Below are positions 24,475 to 27,986 of a stretch of 27,986 bases of DNA, piece by piece. The position numbers and the translations under genes were made by a program. This DNA comes from JBAYST01 sp041676005 (lineage in GTDB: Bacteria > Bacillota_I > Bacilli_A > RFN20 > CAG-826), in NCBI GenBank assembly GCA_041676005.1, contig JBAYST010000007.1:1-27986 (forward strand), given 5' to 3'. The stretch's first letter is position 1. Each line of letters opens with the position of its first letter. The notes beneath the pieces are model-generated. The model was not told where the DNA came from. It made no database searches and saw nothing but the letters and a program-made list of their open reading frames with translations.

Positions 24475-26528
24475 TATTTTCCGGTCTCCCCTCTTTCAGT
24501 ATTGTACACTTTAATTTTGGTGATGAACAAATATAGTCGAATTAAGAAGAACACTATTCCAATTAAGATGAACTTAATTGCAGCGACTTCTACATTTTCT
24601 TGAAGTAAAAAGAAAGAAAGAAATGCGAACACAAAAGAAACGACAAACGCGATGATGATCGATTTGGTTTCGTTAGGATTCGAGATACTCGTTTCACTTG
24701 CTGCATAAATTTTATCTTGCGGGTTCATAAAATCTAGTTCTGCAGACCAAAGGACATGGCCTAAATAAATTAAATAAACAGCGATGAACAAAAGCCATAC
24801 GCCGAGTAGATCTTGATTACTTGAAAAGGCAAAAACAATTCCGGTGGCAATGACGGAAAACAAAATGACAGTTGAATTGATGACCAATTTACTCAATAAA
24901 TTTTTCGTATAGTTAATCGGTGCACTTTTTAATAAATAAGAACTTTTACCTTCTCTAGAATAAACTGAAGCAATGTTCACACTACTTGATAAAAAGAGCA
25001 ATAAAATGATTAGCACATTAAAAGCGATGACCATATAATTACCAATCAGCTCGGTGTTCATCGCACTGAAAATTTTATTGAGTAAAAAGATCGCTAAAGG
25101 TGTAATCGAAAATAAGATGAAATTGGAAATCATAATTTCAGGAACTCGAATTGATAAAGTGAATTCCTTATATAAAGAAGATAAAAACGGGGTTTTTGCA
25201 CTGAAATTACGTTTTGTCATTCTAATCGGATCAAAGAGATAGAAAGAAATCTTGTTGAATTTTTTTAATAAAACCAAGTGGTTTACGTTATGTTCTTTGA
25301 TAATGACAAACGAAAGACCAATCTTTTTTAAATTGGTTTTTTCAGTTATTTTTTCATATTCAAATTCAAAGCCAGAAATAGATTTTAAGATGTTGATAAT
25401 ACGACGTGGGGAAACATCTTTATCAGTGAAGAGGTTTTCTTTCCAAGCTTTATTTATGATCTCGCGATATTTCTTTTCATTTGTCCTTATCGTTTTATCT
25501 TTAATAGTGAAGATGTATTTCCCAACTTTTTCTTCGAAATTAGCTCGTTTGAGTTTATAGTCATTAGGAATCTTTTTCCGACTGAATTCAAAAGGTTTAG
25601 TGGCCATGTTGAAAAAGACTGGTTTAGCAAGGAGGAAACTAATCACTCCTAATGCAGCGATAATTCCTATAATCGAAAATAAATAAATTAACGTGAAGTT
25701 ATTAAATAAAACGAGTTGAAATGGAGTCGCACCTCTTCCGACAATCGCGGTTACTACGTAACTAATCAAAAGAAAAGTTTTACTCCATCCATTTAAAAAT
25801 GTTTGAATATCCCAATATAGAGTTCCCCAACTTCCGACAATATTTATATTTTCTGGAAGCAAACTGATCAACCAAACAGCTAGAGCGAAAAATCCGATTA
25901 AAATCAAGAATATTAAAATCGAATTGATGATTGGGTATTTTTTTAGGAAAATATGAACCCACATATACGCAAGCGAAAGAAGAGCGCCGATGACAACTGG
26001 AAGGGCGGCAATCAAAATGAAAAATAACAAAATCCAAATATAGTAATACCAAACAAATCCATATCTGATTCCGTAAGCCAAAAATAATGGAACGATAAAT
26101 AAGAAATTCTTGATGATTTCAGAGAAAAAGTAAACATTTATCTTTGATAAGAAAACGATATTTGGCTGAACCGGGAAAGCTAACAGAACTTGATTATCGC
26201 GAGAAAAATACAGTGTTTTGGTTAATCCTGAAAGGCAGGACACACAGGATAAAATGAACATGACTGTAAATATCACTGTCAAAAAACTAACTGGGACAAA
26301 ACCCCCTAAAGAAAATATATTTAAGAATCCAAAAATGTAAATTAGACCATAACAAACACCAGTGACCAAAACAAACCCCAGTATGTAAGAAACGATTTTC
26401 ATAATCGCGCCTTTTTTATCTGCGGCTAAAGAAAAGGAAAACTTGTCTTTTAACTGCATGACAGTCAAAATCCAAAGCGGATGAGCAGCTTTTCTCTTCT
26501 TTTCTTTTTTTACTGCGGTATTTTCCAT
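24474..26528 (-). CDS. ABC-2-type exporter permease with extra cytosolic domain
   Basis: A 684-residue permease, partner of the ATPase encoded just upstream. There are two helix bundles: about six helices in residues 42-305, and about six in 465-672. Between them, about 320-442 is a soluble, charged segment. Within it the stretch KKIGLSFVIIKEHNVNHLVL (401-420) followed by YLFDP (430-434) resembles the His/Asp half of C39 peptidase domains (H417, D433), but no catalytic Cys is visible upstream. The family usually has about 550 residues here without this block. I chose ATG 26528, 4 nt after the ATPase stop, over a TTG at 26564; only a weak GAAGG precedes it. Substrate unknown. Confidence 0.82.
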   Translation of the reverse strand: MENTAVKKEKKRKAAHPLWILTVMQLKDKFSFSLAADKKGAIMKIVSYILGFVLVTGVCYGLIYIFGFLNIFSLGGFVPVSFLTVIFTVMFILSCVSCLSGLTKTLYFSRDNQVLLAFPVQPNIVFLSKINVYFFSEIIKNFLFIVPLFLAYGIRYGFVWYYYIWILLFFILIAALPVVIGALLSLAYMWVHIFLKKYPIINSILIFLILIGFFALAVWLISLLPENINIVGSWGTLYWDIQTFLNGWSKTFLLISYVVTAIVGRGATPFQLVLFNNFTLIYLFSIIGIIAALGVISFLLAKPVFFNMATKPFEFSRKKIPNDYKLKRANFEEKVGKYIFTIKDKTIRTNEKKYREIINKAWKENLFTDKDVSPRRIINILKSISGFEFEYEKITEKTNLKKIGLSFVIIKEHNVNHLVLLKKFNKISFYLFDPIRMTKRNFSAKTPFLSSLYKEFTLSIRVPEIMISNFILFSITPLAIFLLNKIFSAMNTELIGNYMVIAFNVLIILLLFLSSSVNIASVYSREGKSSYLLKSAPINYTKNLLSKLVINSTVILFSVIATGIVFAFSSNQDLLGVWLLFIAVYLIYLGHVLWSAELDFMNPQDKIYAASETSISNPNETKSIIIAFVVSFVFAFLSFFLLQENVEVAAIKFILIGIVFFLIRLYLFITKIKVYNTERGETGK

Positions 26529-26532
26529 TTGT

Positions 26533-27986
26533 TTATTCTTCGCCTTCTCCACTGTCCTCGACAAGTTTCATATAGTAACTTTCTAAAGCGACTTCTTTTT
26601 CAATGTCTTTAACATCTGCAACAACTAAAATTTTACCTTTTTTGATGATTGCAATTCGGTCACACAATTTCTCTACAACATCGATGATATGACTGGAGAA
26701 AAAGACGATGTTTCCTGCCTCGGCGTGGTCTTTCATACATTTCTTAACCTGAAAAATTGAGTTTGGATCTAAGCCTGTTAAAGGTTCATCTAAAATCCAC
26801 ACTTTCGGGTTGTGCACAAGCGCAGCAATAATGGCAATTTTTTGTTTCATACCGTGCGAATATGTTTGCATTCTACTATCAAAGGCTTGATATAGTTCAA
26901 ATAAATCAACGTACTTCGCAATTCTTTCGTCTCTGTCTTCTTGATTAACACCATATAAATCAGCGATGTAATTGATATATTCTCGACCTGTTAACTTTTC
27001 ATATAACGCGTAATGATCTGGCACGTAGCCAATCATTTTCTTTGCTTTAACTGGTTCGGTTTTTACGTCAAAACCGCAGACTGAAATCGAACCAGAAGTA
27101 ATCGGCTGAATCCCAATTGCGCTTTTGATACATGTTGATTTTCCTGCTCCGTTAGGCCCTAAAAAACCAAATATTTCTCCACCGTGAATTTTTAAATTTA
27201 CTTCATCGGCAGATAAAACTGGTGAATTGCCGTAGCGTTTAGAAAAATTAGTAAAAGTTAATTCTGCTTTTATTTTCTCTGGTTCTAACATTTGCGTACC
27301 TCCGACATTGTTTTTATTCGATGATAAAAATAGCAATTTTTCTTTTTTGATGATTTTTTGCCTCGCCGCTATATCATGAAGCGAATCAGCAATCTTAAAT
27401 CCAATTTCATACACATACCACATGAGAAAGGCAACGACGATATAAACAGTGAAAAAGATAGATTGATAAATTGGATAAAACTGAAATTTGAGATTGTTGA
27501 TTTCAAATGACCAGGGCTTCATGACCACTATTCTGACCATGTTTCCGAGTTTATCTGGGATGAAATCACTATTTAAGAAGAAATAATCGACTGATGGGGC
27601 ATAATTTGTAAACCAGACATCAAGAAATAAAATTGCAAAATAATATATTGCAAAGAATAACAGCGACCACAACATTGATTTAAATTTGGGACGATCAAAT
27701 ATTCTTAAAGCGACCGCGAGTAATGGCATTATCATCGCGTCAAAGTGATTGGTCCAAAAGACCCAAAGGCTCGGTGAAAACAAATTTCCTGCTGTCGAAT
27801 CTGAGTAATTAGGCATTAAAATAGCAGCCAAAGCTCCAAAGACATTGATGAAATAAGTGAAATAAAATAAATTTCTCATCACTTTGTTTTTTCTAAAAAT
27901 AACGCAGAGTGGAACTATGTACATCGCAGTGTGACAAAGGTGAAGAGGTAATACTAAAACATTGACTGCAAATTGAGGATAGAAAA
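26533..27986 (-). CDS. YwaF/TIGR02206-like membrane domain fused to ABC ATPase, 5' end outside window
   Basis: A single open frame runs to the right edge without a stop, so the N-terminus is missing. Frame residues upstream of the first ATG (27924) read FAVNVLVLPLHLCHTAMYIV, the PLHLC block typical of YwaF/TIGR02206 membrane proteins. About six helices follow, ending near FKIADSLHDIAARQ. A short Lys/Ser/Asn linker leads to a complete 252-residue ABC ATPase starting at MLEPEKI: Walker A GPNGAGKST, signature YSHGMKQK, Walker B VWILDEP, H-loop SSHII. The ATPase also has its own start at ATG 27291, with GGAGGT 6 nt upstream. It drives the ABC-2 permease that follows 4 nt downstream. Whether fusion, separate ATPase or both are made is open. 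Confidence 0.88.
   Translation of the reverse strand, partial: FYPQFAVNVLVLPLHLCHTAMYIVPLCVIFRKNKVMRNLFYFTYFINVFGALAAILMPNYSDSTAGNLFSPSLWVFWTNHFDAMIMPLLAVALRIFDRPKFKSMLWSLLFFAIYYFAILFLDVWFTNYAPSVDYFFLNSDFIPDKLGNMVRIVVMKPWSFEINNLKFQFYPIYQSIFFTVYIVVAFLMWYVYEIGFKIADSLHDIAARQKIIKKEKLLFLSSNKNNVGGTQMLEPEKIKAELTFTNFSKRYGNSPVLSADEVNLKIHGGEIFGFLGPNGAGKSTCIKSAIGIQPITSGSISVCGFDVKTEPVKAKKMIGYVPDHYALYEKLTGREYINYIADLYGVNQEDRDERIAKYVDLFELYQAFDSRMQTYSHGMKQKIAIIAALVHNPKVWILDEPLTGLDPNSIFQVKKCMKDHAEAGNIVFFSSHIIDVVEKLCDRIAIIKKGKILVVADVKDIEKEVALESYYMKLVEDSGEGEE
27289..27303 (-). promoter_or_regulatory. Internal ribosome binding site for stand-alone ATPase
   Basis: Minus-strand GGAGGT (27303-27298), a 6-nt spacer and ATG (27291) lie in frame inside the membrane-ATPase fusion, exactly at the domain boundary. 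The product would be a normal-length 252-residue ABC ATPase. Confidence 0.7.

Noticed and set aside
26529..26564. Permease start at TTG 26564, overlapping the ATPase gene
   Set aside because: No ribosome site for the TTG; the ATG at 26528 directly follows the ATPase stop.
1..27986. tRNA, rRNA, CRISPR array, insertion sequence or phage genes
   Set aside because: Looked for cloverleaf-like GC-rich blocks, regularly spaced repeats, transposase or integrase motifs and found none.
1..27986. Mycoplasma-type genetic code (TGA as Trp)
   Set aside because: Full-length genes end at TGA (for example the patatin gene) and Trp is written TGG throughout.

Overview
The window is A+T-rich bacterial DNA read with the standard code (TGG for Trp, TGA used as a stop). 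The organism looks like a Gram-positive-type, low-GC member of the Bacillota/Bacilli, probably a poorly cultured lineage near the mollicute-like Bacilli (inference). Support: lipobox lipoproteins with Ser/Asp/Glu-rich stretches after the Cys, an oligopeptide ABC transporter whose ATPases resemble streptococcal AmiE/AmiF, tandem DegV proteins, a Wzx-type flippase, and AGGAGG-type ribosome sites inside operons. I see no tRNA, rRNA, CRISPR or insertion sequence.

Layout. 1-3773: surface-polysaccharide genes (a GT4 glycosyltransferase cut by the left edge, a WbuB-like GT4 glycosyltransferase, a Wzx/MATE-like flippase). 3833-13942, minus strand: one long operon, oppA-oppB-oppC-oppD-oppF, followed without a gap by a membrane-anchored leucine-rich-repeat protein (GTG start overlapping the oppF stop) and a lipoprotein. 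14115-15426: a small membrane protein and a divergent TupA-like ATP-grasp gene. 15436-18581, minus: an overlapping patatin / polytopic membrane protein / lipoprotein operon. 18660-18844: a very short acidic-peptide gene with a perfect ribosome site, preceded by a 14-codon leader frame. 19033-19701: a membrane-bound XRE regulator. 19724-21616: two tandem DegV genes. 21808-27986, minus: an export-type operon made of a YwaF-like membrane domain fused in frame to an ABC ATPase (cut by the right edge), an ABC-2 permease with an extra cytosolic domain, a small membrane-anchored Ig-like protein, and a 692-residue lipoprotein.

Most notable observations. (a) Six transcription-unit-first genes have a good -10 box only 6-8 nt before the ATG and no Shine-Dalgarno, so they look leaderless, while operon-internal genes and some other first genes have strong Shine-Dalgarno sites. 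(b) The right-edge YwaF-ABC frame carries an internal GGAGGT plus ATG exactly where the ATPase begins, so one frame may yield two proteins. (c) The partner permease has about 120 extra residues containing an N-H-[LF]-V-L ... D-P pattern like the His/Asp half of C39 bacteriocin peptidases, but no matching Cys. (d) The opp operon carries extracellular LRR and lipoprotein genes, a highly charged ~95-residue insertion in OppD, and unusual extracytoplasmic cysteines in OppB and OppC. All functional statements come from reading motifs; no database search was run.
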